Origin: Pseudonocardia autotrophica
Lineage (GTDB): Bacteria > Actinomycetota > Actinomycetes > Mycobacteriales > Pseudonocardiaceae
Direction: 5' to 3'
NCBI RefSeq assembly: GCF_000717175.1
Contig: NZ_JNYD01000016.1
Span: 62,001-126,000 of the forward strand
Length of the DNA: 64,000 bases
Shown here piece by piece: positions 1-8,601 of the stretch. The notes under the pieces are model-generated. The model was not told the DNA's origin and did no database searches. It worked only from the letters and a program-made list of their open reading frames with translations. Every line of letters starts with the position of its first letter. Within the stretch, counting starts at the first letter, position 1. Made by a program: the position numbers and the translations under genes.

Positions 1-53
1 GCCGGGGGCCACGGCGAGCAGGTCGGGGACGGCGGCGAAGGCGGTCAGGGCAC

Positions 54-896
54 TCAGCTCCTCGGACGGTCGGGCGCGACGACGGCGAGCGCCTCGCGCA
101 GCGCCGCGGCCAGCTCGACGGGGTGGTCGATCATCAGGTGGTGGTGGGCGCCGGGGACGTCGAACTGCGGCACCGGGCGCCCGGTCAGCGCGGCGAGGTC
201 GGCCCCCGCCGAGGGCGGGACCAGCACCGACAGCTCGCCGCGGACGACGGCGACGGGGCCGGGCAGGTCGGGCAGCCGCGTGCACATGCCCGGCCTGCCG
301 ACCGCGCCGAAGATCAGCGGGTCGACCTTCCAGGCGTAGCCGCCCGGCACCGGCCGCACCGAGCCCTCGGCGATCGCGCGCAGCACGCCCGGATCGGCCT
401 CCGGCTGCGGCGGGGTGAGCCGGAACCGGGCGGCCACCTCGTCGAGGTCGGCGAAGATCCGCGTGGCCCGCGGCGGGCGCCACTCCGGGGCCTCGGCCGG
501 GGAGCCGTCGACGACGATCGAGTCGACGAGCACCGTGCCGGCCGAGGCGGCCGGGTCGAGCACCGCCGCCCCGGCCACCACGAGCCCGCCGACGCTGTGC
601 CCGACCAGCACCGCCGGCCCGCCGAAGGCCTCCCGGACGACGGCCAGGACGTCGCCGGACCAGGAGTCCAGGTCGTACACGGCGCGTCGCCCGGAGTCGC
701 CGTGCCCGGCGAGGTCCATGCTCACCACGGCGAACCGCTCCGGCAGCGCGGGCAGCAGGTGCTCCCACCAGCCCGCGTGCGCGGACGTCCCGTGGACCAG
801 CACCAGCGGTACCGTGCCGGGACCGGGCCGGCGGCGGTAGGCGATCGGCACCCCGTCGGCCGCGGTGGCGGTCGCCGGGCCGAGGACGGCGGTCAT
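54..896 (-). CDS. alpha/beta-hydrolase fold protein
   Basis: A 280-residue hydrolase of the alpha/beta fold. The nucleophile elbow GHSVGG places the serine at about residue 101. The oxyanion-side HGTSAH motif is near residue 35, and a C-terminal GAHHHLMIDHP segment near residue 255 supplies the likely catalytic histidine. Substrate is unknown. It is the last gene of the leftward ABC-importer unit and overlaps the LivF stop-start junction by 4 bp, so it is probably co-transcribed and may cleave an ester or ring-opened intermediate of the imported compound (inference). The 53 bases before it belong to an open frame that leaves the window and could not be assigned. Confidence 0.85.
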   Translation of the reverse strand: MTAVLGPATATAADGVPIAYRRRPGPGTVPLVLVHGTSAHAGWWEHLLPALPERFAVVSMDLAGHGDSGRRAVYDLDSWSGDVLAVVREAFGGPAVLVGHSVGGLVVAGAAVLDPAASAGTVLVDSIVVDGSPAEAPEWRPPRATRIFADLDEVAARFRLTPPQPEADPGVLRAIAEGSVRPVPGGYAWKVDPLIFGAVGRPGMCTRLPDLPGPVAVVRGELSVLVPPSAGADLAALTGRPVPQFDVPGAHHHLMIDHPVELAAALREALAVVAPDRPRS

Positions 897-1636
897 CCGG
901 CGAGCGTGCCCTCCGTGTCGGCGAACTGGTCCGCGCCGAAGTAGGCCGCCTCGACGAGGTGCCGGTCGCGGAGCAGGTCGCCCGCCGCCCCGGTGAGGAC
1001 GACGCGCCCGTGGTTGAGGATCACGCCCCGGTCGGCGATCGACAGCGCCAGCTCGATGTGCTGCTCGACCAGCACGAGCCCGATGCCGTCCTCCTTGGCG
1101 AGGTCCCGGATCGCCGGCAGCATCTCCTGCACGATCTTCGGCGCCAGCCCGAGGCTCATCTCGTCGATGATCAACACCTTCGGCCGGGCCAGCAGCGCCT
1201 TGGCGATGGCCAGCATCTGCTGCTCGCCGCCGGACATCAGCCCGGCGCGCCGCGAGTCCAGGTTCCGCAGCACCGGGAACCGGTCGAGGACCTGCGCCTC
1301 GCGCTCCGGGTCGGCCTTGCGGCCGGCCAGCCGCAGGTGCTCGCGGACGGTGAGGCCGTAGAAGATCCCGCGGTCGTCGGGCACCAGCAGCACCCCGGAC
1401 CGGGCGATCTGGTGGGGCTTGCGCCGGCCGAGCGGGGCACCGAGCACGCGGACCTCGCCGCCGAGCAGCGGGACGAGCCCGACCATGGCGAGCAGCGACG
1501 TCGTCTTGCCGGCGCCGTTGGGCCCGAGCAGCGCGACGACCTCGCCCGGGCCGACGGACAGGGAGAGCCCGCGGATCGCCGGCACGCCGTTGTAGCCGGC
1601 GGCCAGGTCCTCGGTCTCCAGGAGCGTGTCAGGCAT
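893..1636 (-). CDS. livF: ABC transporter ATP-binding protein, LivF type
   Basis: One of the two ATPases of a branched-chain-amino-acid-type (HAAT) importer, 247 residues, the usual LivF length. Walker A GPNGAGKT lies at residues 38-45, the ABC signature SGGEQ at 135-139 and Walker B LIIDE at 155-159. It overlaps livG by 8 bp, indicating translational coupling. In catabolic clusters of actinobacteria this transporter class commonly carries aromatic or short organic acids rather than amino acids, so the ligand should be inferred from the neighbouring CoA-ligase and acyl-CoA dehydrogenase genes rather than from the family name. Confidence 0.93.
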   Translation of the reverse strand: MPDTLLETEDLAAGYNGVPAIRGLSLSVGPGEVVALLGPNGAGKTTSLLAMVGLVPLLGGEVRVLGAPLGRRKPHQIARSGVLLVPDDRGIFYGLTVREHLRLAGRKADPEREAQVLDRFPVLRNLDSRRAGLMSGGEQQMLAIAKALLARPKVLIIDEMSLGLAPKIVQEMLPAIRDLAKEDGIGLVLVEQHIELALSIADRGVILNHGRVVLTGAAGDLLRDRHLVEAAYFGADQFADTEGTLAG

Positions 1637-2405
1637 GGGTGGCCTCCACGGGGGCGCCCAGGTAGGCCGCCACCACCGTCGGGTCGGTCCGGGCCTCCGC
1701 CGGGGTGCCGGTGAAGATCTGCTTGCCGAACTCCAGCACCGTCACCGTGTCGCAGACGCCCAGGACCAGGGACATGTCGTGGTCGATCAGCAGCACGCCG
1801 GGGCCGGAGTCCGCAATCGACCGGATGCGGCCCGCGAAGGACTGGCTCTCCATCGAGTCCAGGCCCGCGGCGGGCTCGTCGAGCAGCAGGACCTCGGCCC
1901 CGCCCGCCAGCGCGCGGGCCACGCCGACCAGCTTCTGCTGGCCGAGCGAGAGGTCCCGGGCGAGGGTGTCCGCCACGTCCCCCAGCCCGACGACGTCGAG
2001 CGCACGGGCGACCACGTCGTCGCTCTTCTTCCGGCGCGGGACGAAGATGTCCCGCACCAGCGTGCGCCACCCTCCCGCCCGCGCCGCGACCAGCAGGTTC
2101 TCGGCGACGGACAGGTTGCCGAAGAGCTCGCCGGACTGCCAGGTCCGGGACAGCCCGGCGGTGCGCCGCTCGTGCGGGGGCAGCGCGTCGATGCGGGTGC
2201 CGTCGAGCAGGATCTCGCCCTCGCAGGCGGTGAACCCGGTGACGGCGTCGACGAAGGTCGTCTTCCCCGCGCCGTTCGGGCCGATCAGCCCGACGACCTT
2301 GCCCGGCTCCACGTCGATGGTCACCGAGTCGTTGGCGACCAGGCCGCCGTAGCGGACCGTCAGGTCGCGCGTGTGCAGTCCCTTGTCGGACACGGGCTCA
2401 GACAC
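1629..2405 (-). CDS. livG: ABC transporter ATP-binding protein, LivG type
   Basis: Second ATPase of the same importer, 258 residues. Walker A GPNGAGKT is at residues 42-49, the signature LSLGQQK at about 152-158 and Walker B LLLDEP at about 173-178. The longer insertion between Walker A and the signature, relative to LivF, is typical of LivG. The start chosen is GTG at 2405, which overlaps the permease stop by 8 bp; a second in-frame GTG lies 15 bp downstream and cannot be excluded. Confidence 0.92.
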   Translation of the reverse strand: MSEPVSDKGLHTRDLTVRYGGLVANDSVTIDVEPGKVVGLIGPNGAGKTTFVDAVTGFTACEGEILLDGTRIDALPPHERRTAGLSRTWQSGELFGNLSVAENLLVAARAGGWRTLVRDIFVPRRKKSDDVVARALDVVGLGDVADTLARDLSLGQQKLVGVARALAGGAEVLLLDEPAAGLDSMESQSFAGRIRSIADSGPGVLLIDHDMSLVLGVCDTVTVLEFGKQIFTGTPAEARTDPTVVAAYLGAPVEATHA

Positions 2406-4392
2406 GGGACGGCTCCTTCGGCGCCGGCGCCTCGGGCACCGTGGACGGTGGTGGCCCCGAGCGCGAGAGTTTCCGTTTGACCCAGGCGACCTGCTCGCGG
2501 GTGGCGCCCGCGATGCCGACCGGGTTGAGCAGGGCGGTGATGATCAGGCCGAGGCCGGAGATCAGCGCGTAGTACTCGCCGAGGTCGAACACACCGCGCA
2601 GCAGCGTGTAGACGATGCCGAGCGGGCCGAGGACGCCGGCCACGATCGCGCCGCCCACGCTCGTGATGCCGCCGAGGTAGGCCACGGCGAGCACCTGGAG
2701 CCCGGCGAACACGCTGAACGACTCCGCGGACAGCTGGCCGCGGCTGAAGCCGATCAGACAGCCCGCGATGCCGGCGATGAACGCCGAGATGGCGAAGCCG
2801 ATCAGCTTGGTCTTGCGGACGTCGATGCCGCTGGACGCCGCCGCGCGCTCGTTGGCGCGCACCGCGAGGAACGCCCGGCCGGTGTCGCCCGAGGCGACCC
2901 GGATGAACATCCACACGAGGATCGCGGCGATGACGAGCACCATGACGGAGAACGAGATCCGGGCCAGGTCACGGCCCTCGCGCACGCCCAGGTTGAGCCC
3001 GAACAGCGTGGCGTCCGCGATCGGGTTCCCCTCGGGCGGGCTCAGTGTGTAGTTGTTGAACACGAACCGCTCGATGGCCAGCGCCGCCGCGATCGTGACG
3101 ATCGCGAGCTGCGCCCCGCGGATCCGGAAGGCGGGCAGCGCCACCAGCATGCCGAGCCCCGTCGCGACGAGCGCGCAGAGGATCAGCGAGATCGGGAACG
3201 GGATGCCCCAGTTCGTGGTGACCTTCGACAGGCAGAACCCGGCGGCGCCGGCGAACGCGCCCTGCGCCAGCGAGATCTGGCCGAGGTACCCGGTGAGCAC
3301 CACGTAGGACAGCGCCAGCAACATCACGATGATCGACGTGGTGACGCCGAACCGCCACGTGCCCTGCGTGAAGGAGAGCGCCGCGACACCCACCACCAGC
3401 ATGATCACGGCCGGGATCGGCTTGAACTTCGGGATGGACACGTCCGGCAGCCGGACGGTCTGCAGCGAGCCGCGGGACGGCAGCCGCTTGCCCTGCACGA
3501 ACAGGATGACCATGACGACCGCGAACGGGACGACCTGGTCGAGGCCGGACTGCGCCCACTGCGGCCAGAACGGCTTGGTGATCAGCAGGTTGATCAGCGA
3601 CTGGAAGGCGCCCATCAGCAGCGCGGCGACGACCACGATCGCGATCGACTCCATGCGGGCGACGAGCAGCACCGCCAGGGCCGGGACCACGAGCAGGGTG
3701 TAGTTGTCCGCGTTGAGGCCGGTCAGCGAGCTGCCCAGCATGACGGCGACCGTGCCGAGCATGATCGCGACGACCTGCGCGACGGCGGCCAGCCGGTCGG
3801 GCGAGAAGCCCATCAGCACCGCGGCGCGCTCGTTCTCCGACGCCGCACGGGTGGCGACGCCGGCGCGGGTGAAGCGCAGGTAGGCCCAGACCGCGGCGGC
3901 GAGCAGCACCATGATCGCGGCCATGACGAGCTCGCGGGTCGGGATGTCCGCGCCGAGCAGGGTGAACGAGTCCTCGGGGATCAGCGAGTCGACGTCGATG
4001 TTGTTCGGGCCGAACCGCAGCACCACCAGGGCCTGGAGGGTGATCATCACCGCGACGGACACGACCACCTGGGCCAGCACCGGGGCGTGGCGCACCGGGC
4101 GGAAGATCACGTAGTGCACGAGCAGGCCGAGCAGGAACGCCGTCGCCAGGCCGATCAGGGCGGCGACCGCGACCGGCGGGCGGCGCTCGAGCTCGATCGA
4201 GCCGATCGGGAAGACCAGCGTGCCGTCCAGCCGGAGCTGGGCGAAGACGAAGGCGCCCCACATCGCCATGGCGCCCTGGGCGAAGTTGATGATGCCGGTG
4301 GCGCGGTGCACCAGCAGGAGGCCGGTGCCGAGGCCGATGTAGATCGCACCCAGCCCCAGACCGAGGACCACGAACTGCAGGATCGTCCCCAC
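2398..4392 (-). CDS. livHM: fused LivH-LivM permease of a branched-chain-amino-acid-type importer
   Basis: A single 664-residue membrane protein holding both permease halves of a HAAT importer. Residues about 1-300 are LivH-like, with early VHRATGIINFAQGAM and the EKMAY-like segment replaced by ARMESIAIVVVAAL. Residues about 325-640 are LivM-like, with LTGYLGQISLAQGAFAGAAG and the IRVRASGDTGRAF-like coupling segment. Separate livH and livM genes are more usual; fused versions occur in actinobacteria. It lies 62 bp downstream of the binding-protein stop, separated by a perfect hairpin that may lower expression relative to the binding protein. Confidence 0.9.
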   Translation of the reverse strand: MGTILQFVVLGLGLGAIYIGLGTGLLLVHRATGIINFAQGAMAMWGAFVFAQLRLDGTLVFPIGSIELERRPPVAVAALIGLATAFLLGLLVHYVIFRPVRHAPVLAQVVVSVAVMITLQALVVLRFGPNNIDVDSLIPEDSFTLLGADIPTRELVMAAIMVLLAAAVWAYLRFTRAGVATRAASENERAAVLMGFSPDRLAAVAQVVAIMLGTVAVMLGSSLTGLNADNYTLLVVPALAVLLVARMESIAIVVVAALLMGAFQSLINLLITKPFWPQWAQSGLDQVVPFAVVMVILFVQGKRLPSRGSLQTVRLPDVSIPKFKPIPAVIMLVVGVAALSFTQGTWRFGVTTSIIVMLLALSYVVLTGYLGQISLAQGAFAGAAGFCLSKVTTNWGIPFPISLILCALVATGLGMLVALPAFRIRGAQLAIVTIAAALAIERFVFNNYTLSPPEGNPIADATLFGLNLGVREGRDLARISFSVMVLVIAAILVWMFIRVASGDTGRAFLAVRANERAAASSGIDVRKTKLIGFAISAFIAGIAGCLIGFSRGQLSAESFSVFAGLQVLAVAYLGGITSVGGAIVAGVLGPLGIVYTLLRGVFDLGEYYALISGLGLIITALLNPVGIAGATREQVAWVKRKLSRSGPPPSTVPEAPAPKEPSRV

Positions 4393-4413
4393 GGGAATCC
4401 TTCCTCAGAGGGA

Positions 4414-4446
4414 GGGCGGATCCCCTGTGCGACAGGGGATCCGCCC
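4414..4446 (-). terminator. intra-operon hairpin between binding protein and permease genes
   Basis: A perfect 15-bp inverted repeat (GGGCGGATCCCCTGT at 4414-4428, complement at 4432-4446) with a 3-nt loop lies between the binding-protein stop and the permease start. It has no T-run. Such hairpins between the first gene and the membrane genes of importer operons typically stabilise the upstream message or partly terminate transcription, giving excess binding protein. The structure is directly visible; the role is inferred. Confidence 0.7.
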
Positions 4447-4454
4447 GGGGCCGG

Positions 4455-5687
4455 CTAGGCGGCGCTCATCTTCGACGGGTCGAGGGCGATGAAGCCGTTC
4501 GGGTCGACCGGCTTCATCGAGCCGTCCGGCTGGACCTCGAAGAAGATCGCCTCGTGGCTGCAGGAGGCCGGCCGGTTCGCCCACTGCTGGCCGTCGCAGG
4601 TCACCTTCGGGCCCGCGAACGTCGGCATGTCCTTGACGTTCTTCATCGCCGTGGTGACGGTGTCGGGGTTGATCTCGCCCTGGACGCCCTTGAGGACGTT
4701 CGCCAGGTTGACCATGCCCGCGAAGGAGTACAGCGAGCGGGCGGACTGCTGGTCGCCGCGGTCGATCTCCTCCATGGAGGTGGCGAAGTCGTCCAGCTGC
4801 TGCTGGACCTCGGCCGGGGCGTTCGCCTTCGACGCCGGCACCCAGACCCGCGGCTGGACGATCGCGCCCGCGGCGTCCGCCTTCATCTCCGCGATGAACT
4901 GCGAGCAGGAGCCCGCGAAGATCGTGCCGTCGTAGCCCTGCGCGCGCAGCGCCTTGAACAGGCCGGTGCAGCCGTCCTCGGTCAGGGCGATGATGCCCGC
5001 GACGTCCGGGTTGGTGGACAGCTCGGTGGCGGCCATGACGTTGAAGTTCATGTTGTTGCCGGGCACGTAGAGCGGCGTGACGTTCATGCCGAGGTTCTTC
5101 GCCGCGGGCATGACCAGCTTGTCCACGTAGCCGTGGCTCGGCGGACCGTCGGTGACGGCCAGCGAGGCGTTCTTCTTGCCGATCTGGTCGAGGATCGTGA
5201 CCATGCCCAGCGCGCTGGTCTCCAGCGGGCCGGAGAAGTAGAAGGACTGGCCCCAGGGGAGCGAGTCGACCACCGCGGTGGCGCCGAGCTCGCCGATGAT
5301 CGGGATCTTGGCCGCGGTGAGCACCGGGACCGCACCGCCGACCGAGCCGTCGTAGGCGTCGAACACCGCGACGACGTTCTCGGTGACGAACTGGTTCGCG
5401 CAGTTGACCGCGGTCTCGGGGCTGCCGTCGCCGGCGCACAGGTCGATCTTCAGCGGCCTGCCGTTGATGCCGCCCAGCTTCTCGTTGACGTACCGCTCGG
5501 CCGCCTGGGCGCCGTAGCCGGTCTGCGGGTAGGCGGTGGCGCCGTCCATCGGGGCGAGGACGCCGACGACCACGGGCTCGCCCGTGAGGCCGCCGGAGGC
5601 GTCGGAGGAGCCCTCGCCGGAGCTGCAGCCGGCGAGTGCGAGGGCCACGGCCGCGGCGGACGCGACGGCGGCGAGCGTTCTCTTCAT
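4455..5687 (-). CDS. ABC transporter substrate-binding lipoprotein
   Basis: Periplasmic-binding-protein-like lipoprotein of the HAAT importer, 410 residues from the chosen start. The signal peptide MKRTLAAVASAAAV is followed by the lipobox LALAGC (Cys21) and a Ser/Gly-rich linker, then a type-1 binding fold (VVVGVLAPMDGATAYPQTGYG). The ATG at 5687 was chosen over an in-frame start 19 codons upstream because it begins a clean signal peptide and has an AAAGGGA ribosome-binding site. It follows the HpaB-like gene after 148 bp that contain a strong hairpin, so it may have its own promoter. Confidence 0.92.
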   Translation of the reverse strand: MKRTLAAVASAAAVALALAGCSSGEGSSDASGGLTGEPVVVGVLAPMDGATAYPQTGYGAQAAERYVNEKLGGINGRPLKIDLCAGDGSPETAVNCANQFVTENVVAVFDAYDGSVGGAVPVLTAAKIPIIGELGATAVVDSLPWGQSFYFSGPLETSALGMVTILDQIGKKNASLAVTDGPPSHGYVDKLVMPAAKNLGMNVTPLYVPGNNMNFNVMAATELSTNPDVAGIIALTEDGCTGLFKALRAQGYDGTIFAGSCSQFIAEMKADAAGAIVQPRVWVPASKANAPAEVQQQLDDFATSMEEIDRGDQQSARSLYSFAGMVNLANVLKGVQGEINPDTVTTAMKNVKDMPTFAGPKVTCDGQQWANRPASCSHEAIFFEVQPDGSMKPVDPNGFIALDPSKMSAA

Positions 5688-5752
5688 CGAGATCCATCCC
5701 TTTCGGCGGGACACGCTGGGTTCATCGGGGGAGTGCGCGGGCACGGGGGAGC

Positions 5753-5799
5753 GGCCCGGCGGGGGCGCCCACGTCGTCGGGGGCGCGTCCCGCCGGGCC
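5753..5799 (-). terminator. hairpin between HpaB-like gene and binding-protein gene
   Basis: An 11-bp perfect inverted repeat (GGCCCGGCGGG at 5753-5763 and its complement at 5789-5799) encloses a second 6-bp stem (5765-5770 with 5781-5786). It sits in the 148-bp gap after the HpaB-like stop. No T-run follows, as is usual in high-GC actinobacteria. It may terminate or attenuate transcription entering the importer genes. Confidence 0.5.
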
Positions 5800-5835
5800 T
5801 GCTTCCGTCGGGGGAGGAGGAGCGGGCCGGGCCGG

Positions 5836-7299
5836 TCAGCTGGCCAGGCCGGCGGCCTTCAGGCCGAGCGCGCGCGCCCGGTCCAGGTCGTAGTTCTTGC
5901 GGGTCACCAGGCGCTGGGCGTAGAGCCCACCGCCGGACTGGATGTTGGTCACCAGGTGCCAGCCGCCGTAGGCGTCGGCCGTGGTGTCCCGGATCGCGTG
6001 GAACAGCTTGGAGCGGTACTCGCCCGAGATCCCGCCGCCCGTGCTCATGTACTTCTCGAGGTACGGGTGCAGCGTCGGGTTCTCGAAGTCCGCCATCGAC
6101 GGCGCGGTGACCACGGCCCCGCCCGCGATGTCGTGCAGGTGGCGCACCATCACGCCGAACTGCGACGCGCCCTGGTACTTGGTCACGTTCGTGAACATGT
6201 CGTCCGGGTAGTAGTAGCCCTCGGGCGTGCTGTGCGCGTTCGCGATCGCGGCCTCGAGCCCGGCCCGCAGCAGCGTCGCGTGGATCATCATCTCGTCGAT
6301 CTTCTCCCGGACGTGGGAGACCTTCGCCGTGCCGTTGGCCTCGGCGATCAGGTGCGCGAGCCCGACGAGCTCGTCCGCCTGCTGCACCATGAACGAGATC
6401 CCGCCGAGGCGCTCCCACAGGCCCAGGGAGTGCGCGAACACCGCGGCGTGCTCGGTCTCGCCGTCGAGGAAGACCCGCTCGTTGGGGACGAACACGTCGT
6501 CGAAGATGCACATCGAGTCCGGCATGGACTCGTGCGACGACACCGGGTAGTCCCGCGGGTCGCCGTGCAGCGGGTGGTAGGTGGTGTTGGTGATGTGCAC
6601 GCCGGGCGAGTTGACCGGGACCGCGCAGGCGATCGCGTAGTCCTCCTCGCCGGGGCGCATCGTCTTGGTCGGCATGACCATCAGGTCGTGGCCCAGCGCC
6701 GCGCCGCTGATGTGCAGCTTGGCGCCCCGGATGACCACGCCGTCGTCGCTGCGGGAGACGACCCGCACGTAGGCGTCGGGGTCCTCCTGCTTGCCCGGGT
6801 GCAGGCTGCGGTTGCCCTTGGCGTCGGTGATGCACTCGGTGATCCGGATGTCCTCCCGGCGGGCCTTCTCCACGTAGGCCTCGATGCGCGGGATGTACTG
6901 CGGGGCGGCGCCCTCGAGCCGGCCCGCCGCGACCAGGACGGTCATCAGGGACTGGTAGGTCACGTTGAGGACCAGGTCGAGCTCCATGAGCTCGGGGATC
7001 CGGTCTCGCAGCTCCTGCACGCTGCGCGGCGCGCTGACCACGGGGTTCACCGCGTCGGGGGCGGACGAGTAGTACTTGTCGTAGCCGTCCGCGACGGCGT
7101 TGAGCGGGACGGACAGGCCGGGCTCGGCGTCCATGTCCTCGATGAGCCTGCCCTGGAAGTAGACCTTCCGGCCGTCCTTGAGGGACTCCTTGTACTCCTG
7201 GCCGGTCAGCATGCGTTGGCGCTCCAGATCGTCGGCGGATGGACGACGCCGGCGGCCGGCCCAGGAGGGTCCGGCGAGTGATTGTGACGTCGTCGTCAT
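5836..7299 (-). CDS. 4-hydroxyphenylacetate 3-monooxygenase (HpaB) family protein
   Basis: A 487-residue member of the HpaB/acyl-CoA-dehydrogenase-fold family, the usual length. Visible family features are LTGQEYKESLKDGRKVYFQG at the N-terminus, the RGAKLHISGAALGHDLMVMPTK segment and the PDSMCIFDDVFVPNERVFLDGE block of the FAD/substrate domain. The family includes two-component flavin hydroxylases of phenols and also 4-hydroxybutyryl-CoA dehydratase. The cysteine ligands of the iron-sulfur dehydratases are not evident, which favours a reduced-flavin-dependent hydroxylase. It is first in the leftward unit and divergent from the acyl-CoA dehydrogenase genes, so it likely acts on the same compound class. 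No partner reductase is adjacent. Confidence 0.82.
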   Translation of the reverse strand: MTTTSQSLAGPSWAGRRRRPSADDLERQRMLTGQEYKESLKDGRKVYFQGRLIEDMDAEPGLSVPLNAVADGYDKYYSSAPDAVNPVVSAPRSVQELRDRIPELMELDLVLNVTYQSLMTVLVAAGRLEGAAPQYIPRIEAYVEKARREDIRITECITDAKGNRSLHPGKQEDPDAYVRVVSRSDDGVVIRGAKLHISGAALGHDLMVMPTKTMRPGEEDYAIACAVPVNSPGVHITNTTYHPLHGDPRDYPVSSHESMPDSMCIFDDVFVPNERVFLDGETEHAAVFAHSLGLWERLGGISFMVQQADELVGLAHLIAEANGTAKVSHVREKIDEMMIHATLLRAGLEAAIANAHSTPEGYYYPDDMFTNVTKYQGASQFGVMVRHLHDIAGGAVVTAPSMADFENPTLHPYLEKYMSTGGGISGEYRSKLFHAIRDTTADAYGGWHLVTNIQSGGGLYAQRLVTRKNYDLDRARALGLKAAGLAS

Positions 7300-7422
7300 G
7301 TGGCAATATCGACCGTGACTCCGGTCATGTCAACCACCAGTTTGCGAACGATCGGGCAGCTCGCAGGCGGTACGAAAAAGTGAGATTGACACCGACGTCA
7401 CATCCGCTGCACGCTGTCGGCC
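7300..7422. promoter_or_regulatory. divergent promoter region of the acid-catabolism block
   Basis: The 123-bp gap between the leftward HpaB-like gene and the rightward acyl-CoA dehydrogenase must hold both promoters. It is less GC-rich than its surroundings. A short CGACGTCACA sequence near 7392 has an inverted counterpart overlapping the HpaB-like start codons near 7286. The nearby TetR protein at 12301 is a plausible binder. No operator was confirmed. Confidence 0.4.
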
Positions 7423-8601
7423 GTGTACGCAGAGCAGCGTGAACCCGAGTTCGGGTGGACCGACGAGCACCGTGGGCTGCGCGAGACCGTGCGGCGTGTG
7501 CTCGCCGACCGGGCGCCCGTGGCGCGGGCCCGCGAGCTGGCCGAGGCGGGGGAGCGGCACGACCCCGCGCTGTGGTCCGAGCTCGCCGAGCAGGTCGGGT
7601 TGCAGGGGCTCGCCCTCCCCGAGCGGTACGGGGGTTTCGGCGGCACCCTGCTCGACCTCGCGATCGTCGTCGAGGAGATGGGGCGGGTGCTGTACGGCGG
7701 CCCGTTCCTGCCGACCGTCGGGCTCGCCGCCCCCGTCCTGCTCGCCGCCGACGGCGGGGAGGACGGCCCGGACGGCGGTCCGGCCGCCGAGTACCTGCCC
7801 CGGATCGCCGACGGCTCCCTGACCGCCGCCCTCGCCGTGGAGGCCTGGGGCCCGGCCGGCGAGCCCGTCGTCACGGCCACGGCCGACGCCGCCGGGCGGC
7901 TGACCGGCACCGCGCCGGTCGTCCTTGACGGCGGCGACGCCGACCTGCTCGTCGTCGCCGCCCGGGGGCCCGACGGACCGGCTCCCTACCTGGTCGAGAC
8001 CGGTGCCGCGGGGCTCACCCGAACCCCGCTGGAGACCCTCGACCTCACCCGCCGCGCCGCCCGGATCACCCTCGACGGGACGCCCGCACGTGCCCTCGGC
8101 GACCCGGGCCGCGGGGCCGTGGTCCTCGCCCGGGCCCGGGCGGTGTCGTCCGTGCTGGTGTCGGCCGAGCAGGTCGGTGGGATGACCGCGGCGACCGACC
8201 TCACCGCCGAGTACGCCCGCACCCGCCGGCAGTTCGGCCGGCTCATCGGCTCCTTCCAGGGCGTCAAGCACCGGTTGGCGGACATGGCCGTCCGGCAGGA
8301 GATGGCGCACTCCGCGGCCTACTGGGCCGCCTGGCAGGAGCCCGGCACGCCGGAGTTCGCGCAGGCCGCGGCGATCGCCCGCTCCTACTGCGGCGACGCC
8401 TTCCTGCAGACCGGGCTCGATGCGATCCAGCTGCACGGCGGCATCGGCTTCACCTGGGAGCACGACGCCCACCTCTACCTCCGCCGGGCCCGCGCCGACC
8501 GGGCGCTGCTCGGCTCCCCGCAGCTGGCCAGGGCCGAGCTCGTTCCCGCGCTCGTGCCCACCGTGCCGGCGCGCTCGACCACCGAGGGGATCCCCGCATG
8601 A
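7423..8601 (+). CDS. acyl-CoA dehydrogenase, small-chain partner of a probable heteromer
   Basis: A 392-residue acyl-CoA dehydrogenase-fold protein starting at GTG. The C-terminal domain shows ARTRRQFGRLIGSFQGVKHRLADM and the FAD-site LHGGIGFTWEHDAHLYLRRA. The usual catalytic-glutamate loop is replaced by RALLGSP, so this chain probably lacks the base. It overlaps the next acyl-CoA dehydrogenase by 4 bp. Actinobacteria make alpha2-beta2 acyl-CoA dehydrogenases from such adjacent pairs for bulky or branched CoA esters (sterol side chains and similar), and a heteromer is the best reading here. Confidence 0.88.
   Translation: MYAEQREPEFGWTDEHRGLRETVRRVLADRAPVARARELAEAGERHDPALWSELAEQVGLQGLALPERYGGFGGTLLDLAIVVEEMGRVLYGGPFLPTVGLAAPVLLAADGGEDGPDGGPAAEYLPRIADGSLTAALAVEAWGPAGEPVVTATADAAGRLTGTAPVVLDGGDADLLVVAARGPDGPAPYLVETGAAGLTRTPLETLDLTRRAARITLDGTPARALGDPGRGAVVLARARAVSSVLVSAEQVGGMTAATDLTAEYARTRRQFGRLIGSFQGVKHRLADMAVRQEMAHSAAYWAAWQEPGTPEFAQAAAIARSYCGDAFLQTGLDAIQLHGGIGFTWEHDAHLYLRRARADRALLGSPQLARAELVPALVPTVPARSTTEGIPA

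Noticed and set aside
1..53. Gene running off the left edge on the minus strand
   Set aside because: An open frame (reading ALTAFAAVPDLLAVAP) exists but 53 bp without a start signal are too little to support a call.
2371..4458. A 695-codon open frame on the plus strand opposite the importer permease
   Set aside because: Its product is composed almost only of Arg, Gly, Asp, His and Gln, which is the antisense shadow of a GC-rich gene. The minus strand has a clear permease. The same applies to many long antisense frames, for example 15041-16915 and 47674-49902.
5836..7299. 4-hydroxybutyryl-CoA dehydratase
   Set aside because: The protein belongs to the same fold family, but the cysteine pattern expected for the iron-sulfur ligands was not seen.
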